From positions 1 to 46,927 of the forward strand of contig JAAWOU010000022.1 of the NCBI GenBank assembly GCA_022799755.1: a stretch of DNA of 46,927 nucleotides, in the 5' to 3' direction. This stretch comes from Lachnospiraceae bacterium (GTDB lineage: Bacteria; Bacillota; Clostridia; Lachnospirales; Lachnospiraceae). The translations under genes and the position numbers were made by a program. The notes under the pieces are model-generated. The model was given only the letters and a program-made list of their open reading frames with translations. It was not told where the DNA came from and ran no database searches. This document shows, one piece after another, positions 25,361-33,823 of the stretch (the stretch's first letter is position 1; every line of letters begins with the position of its first letter).

Positions 25361-26023
25361 ATGATCTCAGCCATTGCCGGCGGAGCCAGCCGTTCCAATG
25401 AAATTTCTACAAAAGTAGGTCTGGAATCCGGCATATGCGCAAAATATCTGAAAGTGCTGCTGGAACTGGGAATTCTGAAAAAGGAAACGCCGATTACGGA
25501 ACAGCCCGGCAGGAAAACGGTCTACGCCATTGACGATACCTTTTTCCGATTCTGGTATCGTTTCGTTCCCAGGAATATGTCCGTCATCAGCGCGGGACGG
25601 ATGCGGCTTGTCTATGAACAGGCAGTAAAGCGGTTCTACCCGGATTACATGTGTCTGGTCTTTGAGAAGATGTGCCGGGAGTATCTGCTGCGATATGCGA
25701 AGAATCTCCCCATGCTGCTAAGCGGTATAGGGCAGTGGTGGGGAACGGATCCAAAGACCCGCAAAGAGGTGCAGATCGACATTGTGGGCACGCCGACAGA
25801 GGGGAATGAATATCTCATCGGCTCCTGCAAATATCGAAACGAAAGGATTGGGACAGAAGAGCTGGAACTGCTCCGCAGATATGCGGAGGTGTTCCGGGGA
25901 GGCGCGAACTTTCACTATTACATTTTTTCAAAAGGCGGTTTTACGCCGGCATTACTGGAAGCCGAAAAACAGGGAGAGGTCACGCTGCTGACATTGGAAG
26001 ATCTCTATAACTATTCCTCATAG
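25361..26023 (+). pseudogene. C-terminal half of an AAA ATPase of the DUF234 family
   Basis: 220 codons, open throughout. The family has a P-loop ATPase, a winged helix and a DUF234 nuclease-like domain, about 460 residues in all. Here the ATPase is missing: the frame begins inside the winged-helix linker (ISAIAGGASRSNEISTKVGL) and continues through DDTFFRFWYRFVPRNMS to the nuclease-like part (IGQWWGTDPKTRKEVQIDIV, then GSCKYRNE). No ribosome binding site precedes the ATG at 25361; directly upstream lies the piece of ABC transporter DNA. It is therefore the 3' part of a broken gene. The C-terminal fragment keeps the D/E-x-K-like residues, so a residual function cannot be excluded. Confidence 0.8.
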
Positions 26024-26490
26024 TCCGCCAGAAACGGGTCGCCGATGTCGAGCCGGATGGGAGGCCTGTCAGTGGCAGGGGAACTAGGGGAGACGGGAGC
26101 ATCAGGCATAGCAAGGCTGCGCGGGCAGGGATCCGTAGGCGTAGCGGGAGCCTGAGGGGAGGGATCCGCGGATGCAGTGGAAGCATGCGCGTCCGGAGCA
26201 GTAGGAAAAACGGAAGTGTGCGTGTCAGGGGCGGCAGGAAGAACAAAAGCGTGTGCGCAGGGTGTGGCTGGGGAAGCTGGCGTGCGGGTAACGGGCGCGG
26301 TTGGGAGGCAGGCCGGGGCATCAGCAGCCTGACAGAACTGTCTGGAAAACTGCAGATTTGCCTGGATCAGGTTGTACTGCATCAATAGCTTCAAAGCCTG
26401 CGAAAGGCATTCGGGGGTATTGCAGTTTACCTCGCAGATGTCTTTCAGAGAATGCGACAGATTCAGAATGTCCAGGGATGTGATTGCCAT
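26011..26490 (-). CDS. Hypothetical protein with Pro/Ala/Thr-rich linker
   Basis: 159 residues. The N-terminal 55 residues are helical with several cysteines (LKDICEVNCNTPECLSQALK) and resemble a small conserved domain I cannot name. The following 80 residues are a low-complexity linker with repeated P, A, T, D and S (TAPDAHAST-like units), and the C-terminus is acidic (DIGDPFLADYEE). No signal peptide or membrane helix is present. The start at 26490 has AGGAG eight bases upstream and a TATAAT box 30 bases beyond, so it was preferred over the ATG at 26583. It converges with the DUF234 remnant, overlapping by 13 bases. It may be a real but lineage-restricted gene. Confidence 0.5.
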   Translation of the reverse strand: MAITSLDILNLSHSLKDICEVNCNTPECLSQALKLLMQYNLIQANLQFSRQFCQAADAPACLPTAPVTRTPASPATPCAHAFVLPAAPDTHTSVFPTAPDAHASTASADPSPQAPATPTDPCPRSLAMPDAPVSPSSPATDRPPIRLDIGDPFLADYEE

Positions 26491-26520
26491 AGCCGGTCTC
26501 CTGGGGGAACCTTTTCTTTT

Positions 26521-26526
26521 ATTATA
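26521..26526 (-). promoter_or_regulatory. -10 box of the linker-rich hypothetical gene
   Basis: TATAAT on the minus strand, about 31 bases before the ATG at 26490. The -35 region is not clear. Confidence 0.4.
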
Positions 26527-26749
26527 CTCACGAACGGTCAAATTTGCCACCGGTTTACTATGCTTTATTGCTGCATTCAACATAAATGGAAACAGAATGT
26601 TTTCCGATCAGGACATTCTATCTGGTTTATTATGCTGCTATAATCAATCTTAAGATACAGCCGTGGTATAACATGTCCATACTCAAGGCAGGAAATGCCG
26701 AATGGCATAATGGGTGCTGTAAAATAATATCACAAAGGAGAAGATTGAT

Positions 26750-26980
26750 ATGGGTATGAAATGGAAAAATGGGATCAAGAAGATTCTGACACAAGCTTTG
26801 GTTGCAAGTCTGCTGCTGGCTCCGGCAGTGCTGTCTCCCACAGGGACTGGCGAGGGAGACTTGCCCGGGGAGGTCCTGACCGGGAGCGAGCAGCCTGGGA
26901 CGGGCAATGAGGGCGATGAGGGGATTATGCCCTGTGGGGATTTGGAGGATGAAAGTGAACTTCAATACATTGCTTCATAA
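26750..26980 (+). CDS. Small secreted peptide, possible signalling pro-peptide
   Basis: 76 residues. Basic start (MGMKWKNGIKK), a hydrophobic core (ILTQALVASLLLAPAVL) and then a polar, glycine- and acid-rich region (GEGDLPGEVLTGSEQPGTG) with a short C-terminus ending ELQYIAS. The architecture is that of an exported pro-peptide. AAAGGAG eight to twelve bases before the ATG supports translation. It lies 75 bases from, and converges with, a large double-HTH regulator gene. This is the setting known for RRNPP-type peptide signalling, where a secreted precursor is cut to a short C-terminal signal, although most such peptide genes are arranged in the same direction as the receptor. The link is inference; it might also be an unrelated exported peptide. 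Confidence 0.6.
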   Translation: MGMKWKNGIKKILTQALVASLLLAPAVLSPTGTGEGDLPGEVLTGSEQPGTGNEGDEGIMPCGDLEDESELQYIAS

Positions 26981-27055
26981 TGGAGGAATTTTGGCATTTA
27001 TGCTGCACGCCAACGAAATTTGTAGTAATCTACAATGAAAGATCGCCAGCTAAAG

Positions 27056-28963
27056 TTAGTATTCCAGGTTAAGAGCAAAATCATCATGAAGATACTGCTT
27101 TAGTACAGATGCATTTTTGGGGCGTTCTGTTAATATGCTGATGGCATATGAGTGGATGCCAATTTCATGAGCTTCATCATAGCGACTACATTCCCCCAAG
27201 GCTTGGCAATAGCAAAATAAGAAAGCACCATAGCTATTGATGAACCGTTTCATGACGGACATATCAAGGGAATCAGGAAGCATAGTAGTTTCCTGATATA
27301 ACTTCAATATATATAGGCTATGGCAGTACATATAATCAGTAAGTGGCAGAAATCCGGCTTGTAATAAAACATCAGGTTCTGTTTTTTGCACATAGGATAA
27401 TATCTGCAAAAAATATAGAGAGCATAAATGTGACTTGGTTGTGTTTCTGTATTCATGGCCTATATTATTCAGGATAGATAATTCTTCGCATGTCAGTCTG
27501 TAACTGTAGATTTCATGTATATCAAAGCTTGGCAGCGTAAGTAGTAATGCTTCGGTCAGACAGCGGATTCTTTCATCAGAAGAATCCGATTGAAAGGCTA
27601 CATTGGCGAGATATTCTTGATGATACAGAACATCTTTCGAATCAAGCATTGTTTTCATTTGGCTTAAATATTTTTTTAGTGTCTCTTTTGAAACATTTCG
27701 ATTATGTATCACCTTGAAGTGCAAATCATAAAATTCTGCTTCTTTTTTATTTCCCCAATAAGGGAATATTTTCCCAGATATGCCAAGTCTCTGTAGCAAG
27801 GCAGTAGCAAGGGCAATATCTGGCTGCAAAGAGTCATTTTCTATCTTGGAAAGCTTTGATTTACTGCACAAACCATGACACAGAACCGATTGACTGACAT
27901 TCTGTTCCAAGCGCAAATCTTGAATCAGGTGCCCTAAGGTATAGGCATTCACGGTATCTGCTTCACGGATTCCGTCCGTTACATGGACGGAATCCGTGAA
28001 AACTTTTGCCGGGAATGCCGTTAAAGGAAGTGTAGGAAAGTCTTTCATGCTCCCGGTAATCCGATATTCAGTCTCCTTTTCAAGATAATCCCTGCATCTG
28101 GTAGCATAGCAGCTTTCGATTGCCTGGGCGGAGTAGAAAGCCGCCTTAATATGGGTATCCGCAAGTTCGGTCTTTCCGGTATAATGACTGCATAATCCAG
28201 CCAGAAAGGTCAGTTCGATAAGTGGCGCGTCATAAGCATTTACAGCAGCCTTTTTGCGATAAGCGTCAGCAATTTCGAAAGCATTGTCAAAGTCTTTTAC
28301 TCCAATCAGATATTTTACATAAACAATGGCAGCATCTGCCTGCATCCTCTCTTTTTCGATCAGTGCAAAGGTACTTTCCGCCAGACAGGTATCCAACTGT
28401 GCACAAATCTGGCGGCAGAGCATCGCCATATCCAGGTATAGAGCCTCCTGGGCTATTAATGTCAAAAGCTGAATCTCATTCTGCGATAGGAGGAGCGCAT
28501 GAAAGTCCAACAAGTCAATATCCGGCCTCGTTATATGCAGTGCGTCCAGCAGAGTGTCATAATTCTCCTGATGGGAGCAGCACCCCGAAAGAAATTGCAG
28601 TCTGCAGTGGAGCAGCAGCCACTCCTGATAGTATAGCCGGTTGTCGGCCCAGTTCTTCTCCTCCAGCTTGCCAAGCTCTTCATAGGCAGACTCTAACTGC
28701 CAGGCATCCAGATAGAGACGGACACGCTTCAATCCATAGAAGCATTCAAACCCGTCCCGGCTGCTGAAGACCGGAAAACGGCCATATTGCACCCCGGCGC
28801 GCTCCATAAGCGCCTGAAAGGTGACATGGCTGACGTTTGCCATGCCAGTCTCTATCCGGGAGAGAGCCTGCGGCGTGCAGATGCCCTCGGAGAGCTGTTC
28901 CTGCTTGAGTCCGGCTTTTATCCTGGCTTCCCTGATAAGCAGATTGGCGTTATGTACTGGCAT
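27056..28963 (-). CDS. Large regulator with two Xre-type HTH domains and TPR-like repeats
   Basis: 635 residues. Residues about 8-60 are an Xre-type HTH (LIREARIKAGLKQEQLSEGI and then QALSRIETGMANVS). Residues about 70-310 are helical, with TPR-like pairs. A second HTH lies at about 337-395 (LGHLIQDLRLEQNVSQSVLC, LCSKSKLSKIENDSLQPD), followed by another helical region to the end. So the protein is a tandem HTH-TPR-HTH-TPR, about twice the size of Rgg or PlcR-type regulators. GGAGG lies eight bases before the ATG, and TTGTAT-17-TATAAT forms the promoter. The TPR-like parts suggest peptide binding. It is encoded away from an ABC exporter gene and towards the secreted peptide. Confidence 0.82.
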   Translation of the reverse strand: MPVHNANLLIREARIKAGLKQEQLSEGICTPQALSRIETGMANVSHVTFQALMERAGVQYGRFPVFSSRDGFECFYGLKRVRLYLDAWQLESAYEELGKLEEKNWADNRLYYQEWLLLHCRLQFLSGCCSHQENYDTLLDALHITRPDIDLLDFHALLLSQNEIQLLTLIAQEALYLDMAMLCRQICAQLDTCLAESTFALIEKERMQADAAIVYVKYLIGVKDFDNAFEIADAYRKKAAVNAYDAPLIELTFLAGLCSHYTGKTELADTHIKAAFYSAQAIESCYATRCRDYLEKETEYRITGSMKDFPTLPLTAFPAKVFTDSVHVTDGIREADTVNAYTLGHLIQDLRLEQNVSQSVLCHGLCSKSKLSKIENDSLQPDIALATALLQRLGISGKIFPYWGNKKEAEFYDLHFKVIHNRNVSKETLKKYLSQMKTMLDSKDVLYHQEYLANVAFQSDSSDERIRCLTEALLLTLPSFDIHEIYSYRLTCEELSILNNIGHEYRNTTKSHLCSLYFLQILSYVQKTEPDVLLQAGFLPLTDYMYCHSLYILKLYQETTMLPDSLDMSVMKRFINSYGAFLFCYCQALGECSRYDEAHEIGIHSYAISILTERPKNASVLKQYLHDDFALNLEY

Positions 28964-29008
28964 GAGATATCCTCCATCGGGTGTGTTTGGTTTTTAGTGA
29001 CAGAAATA

Positions 29009-29037
29009 ATTATATTACGAAAAACTACAAAATACAA
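29009..29037 (-). promoter_or_regulatory. Promoter of the double-HTH regulator gene
   Basis: On the minus strand: TTGTAT (29037-29032), 17-base spacer, TATAAT (29014-29009). Confidence 0.75.
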
Positions 29038-29162
29038 GTACTCAACCTAAATGGAAACGAAAAGATTTCTGTCTGGTTAGTGGTAAATGGGATGGTTAAG
29101 GATTAAACTGTATTTAGTTCCAAGCGAGAGATAAAAAGGCAGCAGAAAGGCGGTATATAAAG

Positions 29163-29429
29163 ATGGGGCGGATTATCAAAACACTCATCATCGAACAGAG
29201 AGAGGGATCGAACGGTAAAGAGCAAAGCTACAATTTTATGTTTGAGCAAAGAGGCGAAGAGGCTTTGGTGCTGAATATCGATACTGGAGTCTGTGGTTAT
29301 ACTGGAGCATACATTTTTGTTGGACGCATTAAAAATAAAAGCATGCGATATACAGATGGAGAAAGTACAGTTATTTCAAAACCTTATGCAGTCTGGTACG
29401 GAAAGCGCAATTGCACAATTTTTAAGTGA
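29163..29429 (+). CDS. Small hypothetical protein
   Basis: 88 residues; no domain recognised. It is mostly beta-like with a run of tyrosines and glycines (CGYTGAYIFVGRI) and a basic end. AAAGGCGG stands about ten bases before the ATG. Its position, between the divergent double-HTH regulator gene and the ABC exporter gene, would suit a small target or peptide gene, but no signal sequence or leader motif is seen. It could be a chance open frame. Confidence 0.35.
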   Translation: MGRIIKTLIIEQREGSNGKEQSYNFMFEQRGEEALVLNIDTGVCGYTGAYIFVGRIKNKSMRYTDGESTVISKPYAVWYGKRNCTIFK

Positions 29430-29491
29430 AGCAGGTACTTCATAATTGTTCCGGGACACAGGGGGAACTGTCTGAAAAATATTCGTAGCCC

Positions 29492-29520
29492 TTGCTGTCA
29501 TATAAATAACCTGCTATAAT
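29492..29520 (+). promoter_or_regulatory. Sigma-A promoter of the ABC exporter gene
   Basis: TTGCTG (29492-29497), 17-base spacer, TATAAT (29515-29520), 69 bases before the start codon. Confidence 0.75.
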
Positions 29521-29588
29521 AAATTTAGCAATTTCATATGAAAGTATGAGTTGTATTTAAAAACTGACAGTACAGAAAGGGACGAAAA

Positions 29589-31202
29589 ATGAAGCAAAAA
29601 CTACGTTACTCAAAATACCTGAAAGAAAGAAAAGGGCAATACCTGATCCTTTTGCTGGCCTATCTGTGCGTTATCATCACGCAGCTTCTGATTCCCCAGC
29701 TGGTGTCCAAGATGCTGTCAGGCATCACCGCGGGAGGGGCGGGAATTTGGACGCTGACGGTGTGGATGCTGTGCCTGATTGCAGCGGAGGCCATCGGAAC
29801 CCATTGCTTTGGGCATTTTAATTATAAATTGTCTAACGAGCTGCTTGTGGCGGCGGAAAAGGACTCCCTCCAGCAGATGCTGCGGATCAGCTATCAGAAG
29901 ATCTCGGGGGCAGACAGTTCTTATCTGGGTCAGCGGATGAACAATGATCTGGTCTACATTATGGATTTCTATGTGGAGAAAGTACCACTTCTTGCATTCA
30001 AGGCAATTCAGGGTATCGTGATACTTATATTGCTTTTCAGGGTCAGCTTCTATGTGGGGATATTTGCTCTAGCAGGAATCGGCATATATGCTGCCATTTA
30101 TTTTTTTACAAGGAAGCGGTATTACCAGCTAAATGAAGCGCATAGAAAGGAACAATTTTCGTTTGTGGCCGTGGTATGTAAAAAACTGGCCAGGGTACTG
30201 ACGATAAAGCTGAATTCCTGGTACCAGGCCACGCAGCGGGATTTCCAGGCAGCCGGGGAAAAACTTGTAAAGGTGGCAGTGAAATATCTGGACTTTGACA
30301 ACTTTACGTCAAATATGTCCAATGTGACAGGCAGAGCGCTGGTTCCTGCGCTGCTGCTGGGGCTCTATTTTACCAGCACACAAAACGGAGGGGCATCGCA
30401 GGTGGAGAACTTTGCCATGGCGCTCCTTTACATGCAGCAGCTGATCGCAGTGGTTCAGTACATAGTCCAGGGCGGGAAGTTCTATGAGACATATAAGGTT
30501 TCCTGCGACATGATGGACCAGCTGCTGGCAATGCCCAAAGAGCAGTGCGGGGAGAGGGTTTTGCAGGAAGTACATGCAGTCGAACTGCAGAACGTGACAT
30601 TTTCCTATGGCGAAAAGAACATACTGAAGCGGTTCTCCTACAAATTTGAAAAAGGAAAAGTATACGCGCTCTGCGGGGAAAACGGAACAGGCAAATCCAC
30701 CTTATTCTTGCTGATGATGGGCATTCTGCAGCCGGAAGCGGGGGAAGTGCTCTGGGACGGGCAGCAGATATCGGAAATCAACATGGAGGAATTGAGAAAG
30801 CACATGGTGGGCTTTGTGAACCAGGAGCCTTTGCTGATGGAGGGCACGATTTCCGACAATCTCTTCTACGGCCGGGAAGAGGCGAAAAAATCCGCAGACG
30901 AACTGAGCCGCTACGCGCTGCTGGATTTTGTGGCAGAAAAAGACCAGGGGTATGAAACCCAGGTCAACAGCCAGAGCAGCAATTTAAGCGGCGGCCAGAA
31001 GCAGCGTATTGCCATTGTGAGGGCTTTGCTGAAAGAGACGCAGGTGCTCTGCTTTGACGAGCCCACCAGCGCCCTGGACAGTGACGGTATCCTTTTGTTT
31101 ACGGAAATGCTGCAGCAGATAAAGGAAGATAAGATAGTAATCGTGATCACTCATGACAGGCAGATTCGGGAGGCCTGCGATGAAGTGGTGACATTACAGT
31201 AA
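29589..31202 (+). CDS. ABC transporter with fused permease and ATPase domains (exporter)
   Basis: 537 residues. Six transmembrane helices (about 1-300) are followed by a nucleotide-binding domain: Walker A GENGTGKST (about 362-370), Q-loop FVNQEP, signature NLSGGQKQR (about 464-472), Walker B VLCFDEPTSALD and H-loop ITHD. All catalytic residues are present. The ribosome binding site is AAAGGGA. Exporters of this half-size type act as homodimers or heterodimers and move peptides, lipids or drugs; there is no peptidase domain. The promoter is strong, and a terminator follows. Its neighbours are a double-HTH regulator and, downstream, more ABC genes, so peptide export is plausible. A 47-base piece of this gene is duplicated 5.8 kb upstream. 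Confidence 0.9.
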   Translation: MKQKLRYSKYLKERKGQYLILLLAYLCVIITQLLIPQLVSKMLSGITAGGAGIWTLTVWMLCLIAAEAIGTHCFGHFNYKLSNELLVAAEKDSLQQMLRISYQKISGADSSYLGQRMNNDLVYIMDFYVEKVPLLAFKAIQGIVILILLFRVSFYVGIFALAGIGIYAAIYFFTRKRYYQLNEAHRKEQFSFVAVVCKKLARVLTIKLNSWYQATQRDFQAAGEKLVKVAVKYLDFDNFTSNMSNVTGRALVPALLLGLYFTSTQNGGASQVENFAMALLYMQQLIAVVQYIVQGGKFYETYKVSCDMMDQLLAMPKEQCGERVLQEVHAVELQNVTFSYGEKNILKRFSYKFEKGKVYALCGENGTGKSTLFLLMMGILQPEAGEVLWDGQQISEINMEELRKHMVGFVNQEPLLMEGTISDNLFYGREEAKKSADELSRYALLDFVAEKDQGYETQVNSQSSNLSGGQKQRIAIVRALLKETQVLCFDEPTSALDSDGILLFTEMLQQIKEDKIVIVITHDRQIREACDEVVTLQ

Positions 31203-31230
31203 TGTTGCCCTCTGTAAGGTTCAGAGAGGA

Positions 31231-31262
31231 GGGGCTGTCGCTTCGGTGGCAGTCCCTTTTTT
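31231..31262 (+). terminator. Rho-independent terminator of the ABC exporter gene
   Basis: GGGGCTGTCGC (31231-31241) pairs with GTGGCAGTCCC (31246-31256) using three G-U pairs and a TTCG loop, followed by TTTTTT. Confidence 0.85.
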
Positions 31263-31363
31263 GGCCTCTTAAAGAAATCTTACAATTCCCATGTTTTTTG
31301 TTAATCGCTGTTTTGATAGAATGGGCTTATGATAAAACTATATAAAATAGAAAAGGGCGGAAA

Positions 31364-32056
31364 ATGAGTAAACTGGGTTTTCTTTTAGAATTGAGCATTC
31401 GCGAACTGAAGAGGAGCGTTAAAATCAATGTCCTGGTGATCCTGTCTCTTGCGCTGGGAATGTATCTGCCCATCCTTTCTATCGCGGACATTAATGTATT
31501 TTTCCAGAATAGAAAGAATTTATATCCTAAGATCAGCCAGGATGCCTGGTACTGCAGCGTGCAGTCAGAACATTTGACGGAAGCGGCATATGCGCATCTG
31601 GCGGAGAGCCTGCATCTGGACAGGGTAGGCGGCTGCGAAAAAAGATCCGACACTATCAGGATCGCGGACAAGCAGGTGTCGGATGCGCTGTGCGTTATAT
31701 CGGAAGATTTCTTTGATTTTGCAAGGTGTGATCTGCTGGAGGGGGAAAATATATGGGAATCCGGCGGAGCGGCTTTGACGAAAAGCTGCATGCTGGAAGA
31801 GTCCTTTCCGGCAAAATATGGCGTCCGGGCAGAGGTGGGGGACAGCCTGGAGGTAAACGGGGTGGCATATCTGCTGGATATTCTATGCATGCCGCTGCTG
31901 GTGAGGACGGTTCCTCCGGATTTTCTGTTGATTTTTGACTTTTCCGTATATGCTTTGGGATTTCTGGTGTTGGAAGTAATGTGTCTGGTCATCGGCAGGA
32001 GCGTTGGCAGGAAAATGGCAAAGCTGGACATAGTGTCTGTCCTGAGGGGGGATTGA
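31364..32056 (+). CDS. Short MacB/FtsX-type permease, probably internally deleted
   Basis: 230 residues. One N-terminal transmembrane helix (about 22-44), a MacB-like extracytoplasmic domain (about 45-185), and then one or two hydrophobic segments (about 187-222) with the family ending LDIVSVLRGD. A normal permease of this family has three C-terminal helices and about 400 residues; here the middle part of the FtsX domain is absent while both ends are typical, so an in-frame deletion is likely. AAGGGCGG stands before the ATG. It is followed at once by a full-length relative, and together with the next ABC ATPase they form one operon for an ABC export system (lipid or peptide). Confidence 0.75.
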   Translation: MSKLGFLLELSIRELKRSVKINVLVILSLALGMYLPILSIADINVFFQNRKNLYPKISQDAWYCSVQSEHLTEAAYAHLAESLHLDRVGGCEKRSDTIRIADKQVSDALCVISEDFFDFARCDLLEGENIWESGGAALTKSCMLEESFPAKYGVRAEVGDSLEVNGVAYLLDILCMPLLVRTVPPDFLLIFDFSVYALGFLVLEVMCLVIGRSVGRKMAKLDIVSVLRGD

Positions 32057-32058
32057 GT

Positions 32059-33246
32059 TTGGAGTACTTATGTAGCAGGGCGATAGGCCGACTTTGGAAA
32101 AACAAGAAAATATATGCCATTCTGTTGGCGGAACTGACGGCGGGCCTGGTGATCATAGCGTGCCAGCTGAATGTGGCGTTTGCGGTCAGGCAGCGGCTGA
32201 GGGAATACCAGGAGCAGTTCAGTGAAGCAGGGATCACGATCAATGCGTATGCGAACAGAATGACGGGCATAGAAGATATGGAAATGCCTGTGGAGGCGCA
32301 GGATTTTGACTATATCAGTTCAAAATATGAAAGTTCCGTTCGCGTATCCTATGTATCTTATGGCGCGGTATATGTCGGAATAAAAAGGATTCCCATTCTG
32401 GGCATGTCGGAGACAGCAATGGAAACTCTTATGGGAACAGAGGGGACGGAAAACGGGGATGTTTTTATCGGAGAGGACGCCAGAGCGCTTTTGGGCAGCG
32501 GGAAAATAGAGGCGGGAGACGGCGATGTTGTAATCAGTGCGGAGGAGCTCAGGCTGAAAGACTCGGCATATCCTTTCCGGACACTACGGACAAAACAGGA
32601 TAAAATCATATCTTTTGTCGCATCGGCAGGAGGCGACCTGAAGATAGCCGAGTGCATTGTGGTTCCGGTTTCCCTGCAGAAGCCTCTGGAAGAAAAGGGG
32701 ATTTTTTACAATGCATCCCTGGAACTGATTCCGCTGGAGGGGACGGATGAGGCGGAACTGTCCAGCGCCGTAAATGAGACAGTTGTGTATCTGGACGGGT
32801 GGCATGAGGATTTTTCCTATGAAGCGGCAGACAGGATAGCGGAATATCAGAAAAACAGCCGGGATTTGAGCAGCACGATGAATCTGCTGTCCTGGGTTGC
32901 GGAGGTTTCCATTCTGCTGATTGCGGTAGGGATCATCGGCATTCTGCTGATTTTTCTGGATAAGAGGGAGGAAGACATCCAAATCAGTGTATGGGTAGGC
33001 GCCGTGCAGTGGAAGCTTTATGTGGAACTGTTTCTGGAAGTGCTTTCCCTATGCCTCCTGGCAGGGGGAATTTCCATGCTTTTGGCATACTTTATGGCAG
33101 ACGGTCTGAGCACTTCCCAGTACAGCGTAAGGATGTCCCCATGGGCGGCGGGCGTGATCGCGGCGGTATGTCTGGTGATCGCGTGGGTGACCTGTACGGT
33201 GGTCTGGGTATGCGCCAAGGCGGAAAAGAAGCTTGGAAAACTGTGA
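32059..33246 (+). CDS. FtsX-family ABC transporter permease
   Basis: 395 residues. A first transmembrane helix (about residues 16-38) is followed by a large extracytoplasmic domain (about 40-275) and three C-terminal helices (about 280-385) of the FtsX type. The start is a TTG at 32059 with GAGGGGGA seven bases upstream; it lies two bases after the stop of the preceding short permease, so translation is coupled. A longer frame reaching back to 31981 has no ribosome binding site. This gene and its truncated neighbour would form the membrane part of a MacB-like exporter with the ATPase that follows, but that ATPase is cut short, so the system is probably inactive. Confidence 0.82.
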   Translation: MEYLCSRAIGRLWKNKKIYAILLAELTAGLVIIACQLNVAFAVRQRLREYQEQFSEAGITINAYANRMTGIEDMEMPVEAQDFDYISSKYESSVRVSYVSYGAVYVGIKRIPILGMSETAMETLMGTEGTENGDVFIGEDARALLGSGKIEAGDGDVVISAEELRLKDSAYPFRTLRTKQDKIISFVASAGGDLKIAECIVVPVSLQKPLEEKGIFYNASLELIPLEGTDEAELSSAVNETVVYLDGWHEDFSYEAADRIAEYQKNSRDLSSTMNLLSWVAEVSILLIAVGIIGILLIFLDKREEDIQISVWVGAVQWKLYVELFLEVLSLCLLAGGISMLLAYFMADGLSTSQYSVRMSPWAAGVIAAVCLVIAWVTCTVVWVCAKAEKKLGKL

Positions 33247-33265
33247 AAGGGTGGAAGAGGAGAAC

Positions 33266-33547
33266 ATGATCAAGGTACAAAACCTGAAAAAAGTATACCG
33301 GACAAAGAATATAGAAACAGTTGCTCTCAGGGATATTTCCCTGGAAATCTGTGAGGGAGAATTTGTGATGATTTTTGGCCGTTCCGGCTGCGGAAAGAGT
33401 ACATTGCTGAATATTCTGGGCGGCATGGACTCCATGACAGAGGGCAGCTATCGGTTTCAGGGGATAGAACTGGGAAAACTGAATGACAGGGAGCTGGCAG
33501 CGTTTCGAAATAAGAAAGCAGGGTTTGTCTTCCAGGCCTTTCATTAA
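33266..33547 (+). pseudogene. Truncated ABC ATPase of the MacB/LolD type
   Basis: 93 codons. It has an A-loop and Walker A (FGRSGCGKSTLLNILGGMD, about 36-54) and ends at the Q-loop (GFVFQAFH then TAA), about 40 percent of a normal 230-residue subunit. Signature, Walker B and H-loop are all missing. The start has AGAGGAG eight bases upstream and lies 19 bases after the permease gene, so it is a real operon member cut by a deletion. What follows is a piece of a different gene. Confidence 0.85.
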
Positions 33548-33819
33548 ATGTCATAGCAAAGCGCCTGGGCAGCAGCCTGGAGGAAGCGCAGGCGCTTCTG
33601 GCGGAATTTGCCAGTCTCCAGCTGGTTCGCGAACTGGATCTGGAGACGGAGGACGGGGATACGAAAGTGTACAGCATCAATGCTGTAGGCATCATTGTCC
33701 CCTTTCTCTATGCAGCGCGTCTGATGGTGGAGAATTATGGCAGCCTTTCCGTGATTGCCAATAAAAGGAAAGCTCCTCTTCTGCGGAAAAAGGATGCGCC
33801 GGAAAGATACGAGGGGTGA
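33541..33819 (+). pseudogene. 3' fragment of a winged-helix regulator gene
   Basis: 92 codons in another frame, ending at TGA 33817-33819. LGSSLEEAQALLAEFASLQL then VRELDLETEDG and FLYAARLMVENYGSLSVIAN is the C-terminal part of a small family of winged-helix regulators seen in Lachnospiraceae. No start codon with ribosome binding site is present, and the 5' end overlaps the truncated ABC ATPase at about 33541-33547. This is the deletion joint. The stop lies four bases before the next ABC gene, which may thus have been next to that regulator. Confidence 0.55.
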
Positions 33820-33823
33820 GGGT

